Positions 47,301 to 60,000 of a stretch of 64,000 bases of DNA are shown piece by piece (positions within the stretch are counted from its first letter, which is position 1; each line of letters begins with the position of its first letter). A model generated the notes under the pieces. That model was given only the letters and a program-made list of their open reading frames with translations, had not been told where the DNA came from and searched no databases. The position numbers and the translations under genes are program-made. Source of the stretch: Acridotheres tristis (Eukaryota; Chordata; Aves; Passeriformes; Sturnidae); contig CM072892.1 of the NCBI GenBank assembly GCA_037013685.1, positions 19,907,501 through 19,971,500 on the forward strand. Direction: 5' to 3'.

Positions 47301-49662
47301 ATTAAAACTTGATTGTCTTTGCTGCTGCTGAGATACTAAATAAAGGCACTCGGGAAATTTTTCTCCCTTTAATGATTATTCTAATATCAGAAGGGTGGCA
47401 GAACCTGGCGGGGGGGTGTTGCATCTGAAAAGTCCCATGTTTGTATGGGACTCTCAGACATGGCCAGAGCATTACAAATGCAGCTGTTTCAAGAGTAAGG
47501 AGTTTTGCTGATCTGCACACTTAAGAAGCTGTCTTTTTTTCTGATGTATCGCTGGGTGACCCCAGATTACAGAAGAGGAGGTCATAAATTATTATTTCCA
47601 TGAGTTTCAGCAGTTTTGCTTTCAGAGTTTGCTGAGAATCAACATAAAATGGAAACATGTGTCTCCCCCAAAATAAGCAGCTAAATTAGTCTATAATGCA
47701 ATAATGTAGATTTTTTAAAATGGCATTAACAATGATACATTATTTTCTGTAAGACCATGTAATGGAATTCATGAATCCAGGCCCTTGCTTCTGCTCACTG
47801 AAGCAGCCTTCATTTATAATCAGAAATACAGAATCGAATTGGATTTTAAATATTTGGAAAATACAGAATGAAATAGAGTTTGTACATGGCATTTGGAATC
47901 ACTCAGTTTCCAGCTGTAGTAGCCAGCAGTTCAAAGGGCTCTACCCTTGCTTTTTGGATACTGCTAGCCTGCATTATGTAAGTTCTGACTATTGTCTGAT
48001 CAATTTAATTATAGTTCCACAAAGACTATAATTCCATGAAAACCAACATAGATATTACAAAACTAATTTAAAAATATCTACCTGAAGGCAAATATTCATA
48101 CAATATTTTCCATTCTTATGCCAAGGCTTTCAAAGAGATGAGTGAAATGATCCATAGTAACATTGGTAGCAGTTTTGCAGAGCCAGTCTATGGAGCTGGC
48201 TGGGAACAGGTGTGATCCTGCCAGCAGAGCCAGGCACTCAGGCCACTCAAATGCTAACAACACAGCTGGTGCAGAGCAGCTCCTACCCCAAGTCCTGATA
48301 TCTGCAGGAGGTGTAGAGCCAGGCCTCTGTTCATTTGTTTGTGAGCACAGCCAGGCTTGACCTTGGTCTGGCCCCATCTAGCAGCAGGAATGGCAGAAGG
48401 ATGCTTTAATGCTCTAGACTGGAGGTTGTTTCTTGTGTCTAAGCATGGATTTTCTTAAGCACACTGTGGAGAGTATATATCCCAGCTACAGCCAGGCTGT
48501 GGTCAGCCAGAAGATAACTATGTGATTCTTGTAGTTGTGCTGCAAATATTACAAAAGTCAGGTAACAGATGTCACTAAAAGATAGAGAGATGTTCTTAAA
48601 CCATGTTGGAGGAGCTAAAAGCCAGCCTTCAATGTGGTGAACTGTATGGCATGAAGTAACCTAAAGGCATGATCCACTCCCTTGGTCTAAGCCAAGGTGG
48701 CTCAACATAGAAAATGCTAAAAGGAAAGTTCTTCCCTGTAAGGGAGAGGTAAGTAGGGACAGCAGCAGTGGTAAGAAAGCAGGAATTACAGGGTGTTCAG
48801 AGCAATAAACATGCTCAGATAAAACAGTGCTGAAATACAGTAACAACTGGATCAGCCATCCAGAAAACCCAACCAACAATCATTAACTTGACTGGGTAGC
48901 CTGGTCTTCAAAACAAATTGAAATAAAACAGCTCCTAAATAGGTTTATCAAAAAGCAAGAGAGTGAAAGTAAGGGACACAAATGCCCTAATGTTTCTTAT
49001 CTGTTAGCTTATGTGCAGCTGCAAAATCAGTGATACTTTGCCTTTTACCACTATAAAGGCAGTATGAAGAAGATACTTGTTTTCCTACTTCACAGAACTA
49101 AACCAAGAACAGCAAACAAAAGACTAGATTTGCTTTAGCTCATGATAAGAAAATGAGAAGAAATCTGTTGCATTTTAGGCCTGGTGGAAGTTTTAGAAAT
49201 TTACTATTAGAAAAAAAACAACCTGTTGACATGTAGATATTGGAGAGCTTCAATCTTAAATTTGTTTTTAAATGTGATTGTAATTATCAAACATTGTCCA
49301 TTTTTTTTCAACCATATAAGTACTGCCAAGTCTTATTGTTGGTCTTCTGCTTCTTACTTTTTTTTAAGATGAGGGTACATTTTATATTGTCTCAGTTTAT
49401 ATATGTATATATATAAATTTTCCTATTTAGGTAGAGCATTCACATCTACTTCTAGAATTATCATCAGGACCAAGTGTTTTGCCCTCCACTGATAAGAGGT
49501 TCAAATAAGTGGTTTGTCTAAAAGAAGACCACTCCGGAAGTACTTTGAGCTATAGCCAAGTATAATCTATGGGAAAAGCATGTGGAGATATGATCTTCTC
49601 ACTTGCTTCATTGTATGCACAATCACTTCTTGACCAGGTTTTGGCTGTGATATTTTGAGATA
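41311..49662. other. Region between convergent GTF2A1 and TSHR, including the unresolved TSHR 3' UTR
   Basis: No coding exon is recognised. A CR1 element occupies 41640-42186. A weak CTCF-like motif lies at 44313-44331. The right part must contain the TSHR 3' UTR on the - strand. Candidate signals, as + strand complements, are at 48003 (ATTAAA), 47197 and 46628 (both AATAAA), and I cannot choose among them. Confidence 0.6.
41640..42186 (+). mobile_element. CR1 LINE, truncated copy with intact 3' terminus
   Basis: CACATCTGGAGTGCCATGTC, GGTCCAGTAAAGGGCCACAA, GTGGCACAGGCTGCCCAGGA and GGTTGGACTGGATGCTTTCC follow the CR1 ORF2 C-terminus and 3' UTR in order. The copy ends in the octamer pair ATTCTATGATTCTGTG. 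It is sense relative to GTF2A1 and lies about 330 bp past its poly(A) site. Stops and frameshifts show it is inactive. Confidence 0.9.
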
Positions 49663-51067
49663 TTATAGCTCAGTTTGCTTGCATTCTTCCATGAGAATTT
49701 GGTTCTGCATTGTCACAGCAGGAAGGTAATCACTGACTGGATCTTGAATGCTTGTAAGAATCTGACCTATCCCTCGGCTGATTCTCTGCCCGTAAGACCC
49801 ACTGCTGTTTTTGGCTGAGACTGTCTGACCTCTGTAGACTTGAGCCTGATGCTCACATATACCAAACTTGCTTAGCAAGATAAACACATCTCTGCGGAAA
49901 GCTTTGGTGAAAATAGCGTAAAGAAAGGGGTTGGCACAAGAATTGAGTGGGTAGAAAAGTACCAGCAAAATCTTGGAATTGGAGACAGTTATCAGTGGTT
50001 TGTTCATAATGGCAGATAATGCATGGAAAGAGATGGGAGCTATGCACAGAAAGTCCGTGAAGATCAACACAGCCATCCTCTTGGCGATTTTGGTGTCTTT
50101 GTCCCCTGACTTGTACTGGGGGTTTCGCACAGTTATGTAGATTTTTATGTAGCAGGCGCAAATGATGACAAAAGCTATAATGTTGCATATTAAAACAAAG
50201 ACAATGTAGGCTTCGGCCACTGGTGTTTCAGTGTCCATAGGCAAGCAGATGCTGACTTTGTTGTAGCTGCTGACACCAACCAGTGGCAAAAGGGCGAGCA
50301 GGATGCAGGAGAACCACCCTCCCAGCATGATGAGCACGGCATGCCGCAGGCGAATCTTGCGGTCAGGCCGCATGGCGAAGGTGATGGCGTACCAGCGCTC
50401 CAGTGTGATCACCGTCAGCGTGTACACAGAAAGTTCACTGGCAAAGACCGTGAAAAACCCAGCTGTGTTGCAGCCAGGCCCAGTCTGCCACTCTATGGCA
50501 TGATTATAGTACTCTGACCTGGTGTAGAGATCCACTGAAGCGATCAGGAGGAGGTATAACCCCATGCAAAAGTCGGCAAAGGCCAAGTTGCACATCAAAA
50601 AGCGAGGTACAGTCAGTTTATAATGACTGGTGAGAAGAATGAAAAGGACAAAAATGTTGCCTAGGATGGCAAGCAGGTTCACAAACCACACCACAATCCT
50701 CAGGAACTGATATCCCATTATATCCTCACAGGGATTAAACTCATCAGGCTCTGGCGTGCATATTACGTCTTCATTGCTTCCACAAACAGGATAGTCATAA
50801 TGACTGTCAAAAGTCTGGACATCTTCCATTTGAGGGTTCTTGAGCTCTTTGCCAAAGCCAAAATTTCCTTCTCCACGTTCTTCCAAAAAAATGTAATGAT
50901 GGGGATTTTCATGAAAACTTGTGAACTTGGTGTTTGTGTCATACACAGCATTAGTGTGGTCTGTGTATTCTTCTGCATAATCTTTGTAAAACGGGTCTCT
51001 GAAAGTCTTAACTGATCTCTTATGAAAGCTGTGGCTGCTCTGGTTACACATCAGGTACTCCAGGATC
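49663..51067 (-). CDS. TSHR: TSHR terminal exon: hinge, 7TM domain and C-terminal tail
   Basis: It encodes 467 residues from [11 protein letters not shown]. The acceptor on the - strand is CTCTTTCAG. The hinge includes FDSHYDY (residues 86-92 of this exon), the conserved sulfotyrosine site for hormone binding. Helices lie near residues 120-145, 155-177, 202-224, 243-264, 285-308, 330-354 and 365-388. ERW (223-225) replaces DRY as in all glycoprotein-hormone receptors, and NPFLY (379-383) is the NPxxY motif. The tail is diverged from mammals and ends KQTEL, a class I PDZ-ligand pattern like human TVL. The residues before ILEY in the open frame are intronic. The stop is TAA at 49663-49665. Confidence 0.97.
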
Positions 51068-54000
51068 CTGAAAGAGTAGAGGGGAAAATCACTGCTGGCA
51101 TTTACAATCTGACTGGTGCACAGCATCTGAACCAAGGGAAGGCTTCAAAAGCAAATCATCCTGAATGAAAACGTAGCTATAAAAATTTGATTGGATATAT
51201 TTTTGTTAACCATATAATGTACGATAGCATTTCTGGGCTTTTTTTGTAACTGTATTTTTAATTTTATCCCCAGTAGTAATTTTAGTTGTTTGGCACCCAT
51301 AATCCATCTTTTTTGAGATTTATATCTTAATGGGTAAGAAGACATTTACCTAGTCTTTATAGCTTCTTGGATAATACATACAGTATTACTTTCTTTTTCA
51401 CTGAATTGCTGACTATTCAATTTCTCCCAGAACTTCCATCAGTCTAATTTCTATTCAGTAGCTTCTTTACAAGCCAATGAGCAGTACAGCAATTTGGAAT
51501 CCTGTACCTCATGGTGTGATGCAGTTGTATTTACAGTCAAAAAATTTTCAGTAGTCAACAGCTTTTCAGTTAAAAAATATGAGACTTGAGGCTATAATCT
51601 CTCTAATGCTTTTTTTCCAGGCCTTGCTGTAGCATATTACCCTTTTCTTTCTCTATAATTCTGGGCTCAGCAAGAGGTTTGCTGCAAAAGATCCTACAAA
51701 AAATTCTTTTATTAGTTTGCAATTGTAATCTGTTTCAAAGAACATTGTCTATACCTAGAAAAAATGGTTACAAAAATGTATTTTTATATTACTAATAAAA
51801 CATTGTCTTTGCTGATATATTTAAAAAATAAATGCCAGTTAGTGAAACTCACCCACTTTTTTTTTTCCAGCTCTTGAAAGCACAGCAGTGACTTGGATAT
51901 GATAGGTCAGCTCGCATTAGCTGAAGAAATACCTTTACAGCTGGTAATTTCTTTAAAGTCCATGTATTTTTGGCCATTAGTTCTTTTAGGCTTTCTAATC
52001 CTTTGGCTGGAAGGTTGGCAACAGCTGTTCTGGAGACATCCCTAAGAAAGAAAAGGGTGAATAGATCAGATTTTTTTTTCAGATTTTTACAGTTCTTCAG
52101 GAGTTTCACAGAATTCTACAATAAAAATCAATTCCTAAGGAGGTGGGGATTTCATATTGCCTTGCTAAGTTCTGATACCATTCAAATTCAAGTAGGCTGT
52201 TCATTTCTCTGTGATTTTCACTGTCTTTTAAAGGTCTTTAATGTCTTATAGCATAGAATGTGAATTATAAAGAAATATCATAACTTCTAAAATTGCACCT
52301 TTAAAGCCAACCAGATACAAAAGCATATGCAAACATACAATTTAAAAAATCCTTTAAAGAAATCACATCTTCCATTGGAAGTTATATTCCCTTAGATTTC
52401 TTTAGATTCATTTTAACCTATTGGCACACTTTAATAGAAAGCATTTCAATTCCTAAAAGAATATTGTCTATATACGGAAATTAAAATCTATCTTAGTCCA
52501 TCCTGAATCTCTCAGAAAACTGAGTATTATGTTTGTTGCTTTCTACTCGTCTGCTGAAGTGGACTCATGAGAGAGATGATGCACAGTTGATGGGGAGGTG
52601 GCTTTCCTTTCAGACTGCCAGGTGAATATCACCTGGTCCTGTGGGATCCTCCACTACCTGTGACAGGAAGTTGTCATCAGTGTTTTCCAGGAATCTCCTG
52701 GACTATTTATGCTCTGTTGTGTTGCTTGTATTGTTTGTGTCAATATCCCAGAGAGGGTGCAAAGGGATGCTCTATAGTCCTTTCTTGTGGTTATATCTTT
52801 ACTTGTAGTTACTGGAGTTGCCCCCTCTTAAGTCTCCCTTTACTCCCTGGGTAGTTGCTATAGCTCTCCCCTTTCCACACCTTATCTCTGTTGAGACTGG
52901 CTGTGTCCCCATTCCCCTTCTAATGTAGTTCAAAACTCCCATAACAAGCCCTGCTAAGTCCTTTTCCCCCTTGGAGACATTTTATAGAACTCTTCTTCTG
53001 TAGAAAAACGTCTAAGTAAATTAGATCTTGGGATGGATTTTACCAAGACAAGGCTGGCCTTTCAGCAACCCTCATGGGTCTCCATCAGGTCCTCACGGTG
53101 GTGGCAGCTATCTGCAGGTAGGTTAAACACTCTGTGATGGGAAATGCTATGACTCTTTGAAAGGGAAATTACAACTCACAAACACTTGAGAGTTCTTTGA
53201 AGATGTCCTGGCACAAGCTTATGGAGAAAGATGATCCTGCTTGTGCAACAAATTGGGAATTCTGACAAGCCTTGACAAAATCAGGTATCAAGGGCTGTTA
53301 ATGTAACTAATCTGTTATGTGACAAGGTGAATGTCTCTCCTGGATTAATTGAAAAATAAAAGAGTGGGGTAAAAGCCTAAGAACAGATGACAAGATTTCA
53401 TGCTAGAGGAAGAATGGAAAGTTAATTGGTATCTGAATATACAGGTCATTGCAGCAGGGCCCACAGAGGTGAGGCTGGCGCTGGTACTGCTGAAATACTC
53501 ATAAACAGTCTGGGAAGGAAGTGAGAGTAGCTGCAACAAAGCTTGTTTCTGGCACAAAGTAATACAAGGTAGTGAAAGCTAAACCTGATTGTCTCAAGAA
53601 GCAGAAGTCTCTTGTAATAGTATGTGACTGAGCAGAAAACAAATATGTTTCAAAATTAATGAATGTAAAGTATATTTGAGAAAAAGCAATTTTAACTTTA
53701 CATGGATGACAATGGGGTTTAATTTAACTAGCACTCTGGAAAGTTCTTGGAGTCCTCTGCAAATGTCAGGTCAGTGCTTTTAGTAATGTTGAAGAGAAAT
53801 AGAATGCTAAGAGTTCTTGGGAAAAAATAGAACAAAAAACTTCACTTTGTAAATCTAGTATGACTAACTTAAATATTATCTACAGTTCTAAAAATAATAT
53901 ATGCAGTTATAATAAGAGCATATAAGAGCTGCAGCTAGGATGATAAAAATATAAAGTTGTTTATATATTAAGTAATAAGGTACAGATAAAGACTTCTCTT

Positions 54001-57000
54001 GGGAAAAGCTATGTCTGGAAGCAGCAGTAGTAGACTATAGTGCCATGCAGATTGTAAAGAATGTGATTGGTAATGATTATTCACTCTTGTGACATGAGTT
54101 TTGAAACACTTAAGAATGTGAGGCAAGAGACTTAAAAATAATAGAAGGCATAATTTTTCACACAACTGCATCATTGTGAAAATCAGTGCTGTGGTTCATC
54201 ATGTAGGCCAAAAAGCCGAGTAACAAGAAGGTCGATATACCTTTTTGGCTTGGTTTTATTCGGTGTTGTGTAACATTCCCATCAGAAATGTCTGGGTCAG
54301 CAAGAACACCCTGGGGAACAAGGGCTCATGCTTTGGAAACAGCCGCTGAGAGGAGCTTCTCTGGATGTACGGGGCATGGAGCTGCAGCTCCTGAAGAGCT
54401 GTGAACAGAAGGGAGTAGCAGCCCAGGGCTCCAGTTGTGGAAACAATTTCCCAGGGAGCAGAGGTGAATATGCGAAGTCTGTGGCAACTCAAAATGTTAC
54501 CAAGTGATGTTTAAAAGTCTGAAAGAAACTTCTGTTCAGTGAAAAGAAAGGTCTTGGAAGAATTAGTTGTAAGACTATGTCATTACTGTTCTCTTACCAA
54601 ATCCTGTGAATTCTTTTATGTATGTGCCTATGGGTGTATATTTAAGCAGACAGGTATTGTAGGTTTTGTTTTCAAACACTCTGTTTTATACTGGGGAGTT
54701 TGGGGGAAAGTTACAGGAACAGATGCCTTGAAGTTCTTGTTGATTTAGGACTAATTCTGGTGTAGGGCTAGGGATAGAGTTTTCCCATCCATGTGCCATC
54801 TTAAACACACTGCCTTGGAAGTTTCCAAAATCCCAGTTTGGGAAGTCCCTAAACTGCTGGTATGGGGTGTCTACCAGCAAGAAGTCTTGTGACCTCTCTG
54901 TACCACTGTTATTGCAAATCAAAAAGCTTCCTGGCAGTCTGGTCATAATTTGTCTCAATGGAAGATAATTTCTTAGTTACTCTACCTAGGCCACACTTTG
55001 CTCTGTGTGTCAGCTGGCCAAGAGGAGAGTGTGGGATTCTCAGGGATTTTTTTACCTTACAAATCTAGTCTTGAGTATCTAATCAGATTCACAATCTACT
55101 TCAAGCAGCATAGCAGGTGTCTTCAAACTAGATTGAAAAGATTTAGAAATAATTAATGATCCTCAGAGCCATGTGAATCCAAGTAGTTGGAGTTGTCAAG
55201 ACTATAGTGTCTGTGCCTGCATTCATATAGAAGACACATTTTCCTGAATTTTTGTTTTGTGTGCTAGTGCATAGAATCATTAAGGTTGGAAAAGACCTTT
55301 AAGGTTATCAATCCAACCATCAATCTAGCACTCACCATGTTCACCATGTCCTCAAGTGCCATATCCACACATTTTTTTAACAATTTCAGGGACCGTGACT
55401 CCTCCACTTCCCTGGGCACCCTATTCCAATGCTTTACAAGTCTTTCCATGAAAAAAAAATCCCTAATATCCAATCTAAACCTCCCCTGGCACAACTTGAG
55501 GCGATTTCCTCTTGTCCTGTTGCTTCTTACCAAGCCCTGATCAGCCAAGTATGGTCAGTCCCAAATCAGTCAAAGATGATCAGTCCTGATTTTGGTCTGC
55601 TGAGAAAAATGGGAACTGACTGCAGTTATGTCTGTCTCATTAACATCTAATCATATTGATAACTAAGATGATATTTAAACACAGCAGTACATTGCATGGA
55701 AGAGTGTCTTGCTAGCGCTGCTGAGCTACAGTTTGCACCATTAAAGAAACACAAGAGAATGGGCAGGAGGTCTGATGGACTTGTCAAGAGGATCTGTCTC
55801 AAACTGGAGGGCCTATAAGAGGCTAGGCAGGAAACTGATAAAATGAATGATAGTAAGTCACAAGGAGTGGGTGGTTTTCACCAGAAAAGTTGTGAAGCAG
55901 CTGAAGGAGGAAGTAGTTGAATGGTAAAAGAATGGTGGAACCTTCAGCTTTGCTCTCCTGCAGAAAGACAGCAAACAAGCCACCACCAAATATGATATAC
56001 CTGGGGAAAGTCAGTATATAAGGGGCTTTTGTAAAACTGTCCTGCCTTGCAAACTTCTCTGAGTGTTGAGTTTATGATCTGCTCAAAGTCTCCTAGGACT
56101 TCTATAAGGCCTTTGACAAATGCCCACAAGGCTGAGACAGAAACCAGGCAGACACACTCTTGTGGAAAGTGTTAAATGCTCAGGATTATGGAAAAGGCTA
56201 GCAGCATTCACAGCTAGCCTAGAGCCAGACCAGACTTCAGCTTTTAAGTAGCCATGGTCTAGAGCCCACTCAGATACTGGGAATGGTGGTGTAGAGTTCT
56301 ACACTATGAGGCTGAACAGCAATCAAAGTGCTCTCAACCAGTCCCAACATTTGGGCTTGGTAGCAGTTTTGATTTGTCCTCACATATTTTCTTATAAATC
56401 TCATGTGACGTTTCTAGGCTATTGCTTATCTCAGCTGAAATTTACACATTATAATGAATGTTAAAGAGACATTGGAGAGGTTCAGATAAATGTGGGAATA
56501 AAATATAGCTTATGAATTCAGAGGTGTTGTCTTCCAAACCAGCTGTATATTACAGAAGTGTTAAACAGCTGTTCAGTTGCTCTGATTTTTTTTTAACTGG
56601 GTTGTTATAATTTGGTCTAATTCTTTGTTGGTTTTATGAAGTCAGTATTTCAGAACTAGATCTAAGTGATAATAGCTTTTGTCAATAATCCTTTTCATTG
56701 TTGGAAGCATGCAATTGTATGAAATCCAGTAATAACAATAATTTAAAAGAGATAGTTAAGAAAATGAGATTGAATACATCATAATACAACTGAGAATTTT
56801 TACCTAATCATATACAAATTTCTGAGTACTGGAATAGATAAAGCGTAAAATATAAAATAGATGGACTGCAGATAGTATTTTAACTCTATTGAAAGATTTT
56901 TTAAATCTAAAAATTAGCATTGTTTGATTAGCAAAATATAGAGAGCTCCTCTTGCTCAAAGACTTGCTTTTGTCCATGGGAGAAACCATTCCTAGATTAG

Positions 57001-60000
57001 GAAATGATGCTTTAAAGAGCAATTCTGCATTCTGCAGATAATTAACCACTCACATGTATCGTGTGTGACTGTAACATTGTCAGTTTGGACTGTATGCTTT
57101 GTAAAAGCTAATGGAATAATGAGCCTGATTGTATTTTTGTTACACTCTGTTGAACTTTTGCTCTAGGCAGCAGCTCTTGTCGCATGTCAGGTCCACTGAG
57201 TTGCTGAATCCTTGCCAAGGTTTCATTTTGAGAAGAGCAATGTACTGTCATCATACTCTCAAAATAGTTTTCTAAAGGGAGTAATCTGTGTATGCATCCA
57301 CATACATCTGAGTATACAACAGTGACAAAGGAATTAGAATTGCTGACATCTGTTTTCCTCTATTCAGTGACCACAGTCCCTGCTTCCTCTGCTGATGTAA
57401 ACTGCATATTTGAAAAAAAACATATTTGAAAAAATTACCTAGCTTTTCAATACTTATGTTTAATTATGTGGTCTGAGACCATGGCCAAACTCACACAACA
57501 TAAAATCAGGCACAATTCCTTGTAGTTAAATCTTTCTCATTGGGTTTCTTTAAAGGTGGAATGGAACATTACCCCATTAGGGTGGATCCATGGCCTTTAT
57601 TTCAGCTTTTAAATTGCTGTTGCTGCTGAAATCCTGATCAGAAAAAAAGCACTATCTGTGGGACACATGTTCCAACTACCATAAATTCTTACCTCACTTG
57701 AAGAGTGCACATAGGGAACTCCAGACAATAAATAACAGGTAGAACTCCCTGCCAGCTTGGTAGGGAGGCAAGACAGAATTTCTCTTTAGAGCTCCATAAA
57801 TGTTCCTTTTCTGAAATTTTTAATTTTTTTTTGTGCATACTGTTACCATGATAAGCAATTGTATTCATTGTCCCAGAAAAAAAAAAGCAGTAATCTCACT
57901 ATCATTTTCCATAGAGTTAATTTTCACGATGAAACTGTTTGGAAGTAAAACTTTATTTTCAGGAAGATTGAATGGTCAGCTAACACCACCAAGGTGCCTG
58001 AACCAAAAATGACTTAACAAACTATTCCTTATAACAAGCTAAGTTGTTTACACTGCCCAAGGGAATATGGAAGGGTTGTATTGGTCAGACTTTTCAGACT
58101 GTTACATGAGTTAACAAATCAGTGGTTTCTGTAAATAACTCATTGGTCATGATGGTATAGTGGGGGTGTACACTAAGGCACCAATTGCAAGGACATTTTT
58201 TTCTCCTGTGCAAGGTGTTAATGACCATTGACACGACACAACCATAAACGCTAGGTTTTCACTCAGTTTTCATTTTTTTACTTCAGCTCCCCTAAGGTAA
58301 TGCAAATGTGGGAGTTTCAGAAACTCTTTTGTTCCTGTTAAAATAATTCTAGTTTCAGATGATCAGCTGAGTGACTGTCCAGTTGGAAGGATTCCACTTT
58401 AAATTGTTGCTCATTTTATGGCAAACCTTTTCTACATCACACATGCAGAATAATTCCTGGTTATCTGTGGGTAACGCAAGCCTCTAAGCTTCTATTAAAA
58501 TTACATTAAAAAGACATTAAAGCTAACTTGAATTATTAATTTTGTATTGATTTTGGTTGGCATAAATTTCTTCACAGTATGGGGCTATGTTTTTGATTTG
58601 GGAGTGAAAATAATGTTGATAATACAGCAATATTTTAGCTGCCCTGGGCAGTACTTACACACAGCCAAGGCATTTTTTGTTTTTCACACCATCTGACCAG
58701 CGAGGAGGTTAAGGGTGCATAAGAATTTGGGAGAGGAGAGCCAGGACAGCCAACCCCAGCTGACCAAGAGATATTCTAGACCTTATCAAATCATGCTTAG
58801 CAGTAAAGACTGGGTGGATGTTTGCCAGGACTGCCATTGCCAGGGGACTGGCTGGGAATCAATGAGCTGGTGAGAAATTGTTTTTGTTACATCACTTGTT
58901 GTTCTTGGGTTTGGTTTGTTTTCTTCCCCCTCTGATTTTTTTTCTCAACATCCCTTTTTTAATATTAAGTTGACATTATCTCAACCAATGTTTATTCTCA
59001 TTTTTACCCTTCGAATTCTTTCCCTCATTCCATTGGATGCAGGGGCAAATATGCAGCTGTGTGGAGCTGAGGTGCAGGCCAGTGTTAAACTGTGACACCA
59101 TCCTAGGAACTTTATCTTAGGACTTGCATATGAAAGTGTCATGATATGAAATACTCTGGCTTTTTAAATCCACTGTTGATTCACTGTGCTTACATGCCAT
59201 TTCTGGCCTTCTGCCTTTGAGAAGCAATACCTCTCTCTGTAATGACACTATAGTAAGTACCACATCTCTCTTCAGTTAAAAGTACATTAGCTGTGAAGGT
59301 GCAGTCTAAGAGGAGATGGGTAGCTGAATGTTTAGACTGCAAGTATAAAACATGTCCTGAAATCAAGGATTAATGGTATCTGGGATAGCACAGTAGTTAT
59401 GGAAGACTAGAAGAAATTCAAGTCATTTGAGATATCTAACTTGAAAATAGGGTAAAAGGGAGTTCTTTAGAGTTGGATATGCACATCCTAGGAAAGCATC
59501 TCTAGCCCCTAAACCAAGAGGTTTCGTGTAGCTGACACATCTCCAAGCTAGCCTTTGCTCAGGAAGCTTACCTGGCTCTTACAGCACACAATTTTTGCAA
59601 CCTTTTGCAGCATATTGCAGCATAAACATTACTTGTTTACTGTCACCATAACAACAACACTGACACTTTAAATACCCACAGTAGTCAAAAGTCAAAAGTC
59701 TGTGCTTCTGCAGGCTCTCACCTGCTAGAGCCAGACTGATTTTCCGGAGTTGAAAATATTCTAAAAGAAAAACAATGACTTCTGCACCTTTTGTTATTGC
59801 AGGTAGCTGCTAGGATTCCTTCCAAGAAAAATACAGTTATTCTGGTATGAATAAGCTGTTTTCCTAAAGAGCAGAAAGTAAAACTTGTTCTTACATGAAC
59901 TGAGCACTGCTGGCATCATCTGGTTTTGCAGTGGAGGAAGAAATTCCCCTTTCAGCATTTCAGTTCTCCTTGTGATCAGTCATAGGCACTACATTACATA

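Noticed and set aside
55264..55548. A 94-codon - strand ORF resembling a protein C-terminus
   Set aside because: It is the CR1 ORF2 C-terminus and is annotated as a mobile element.
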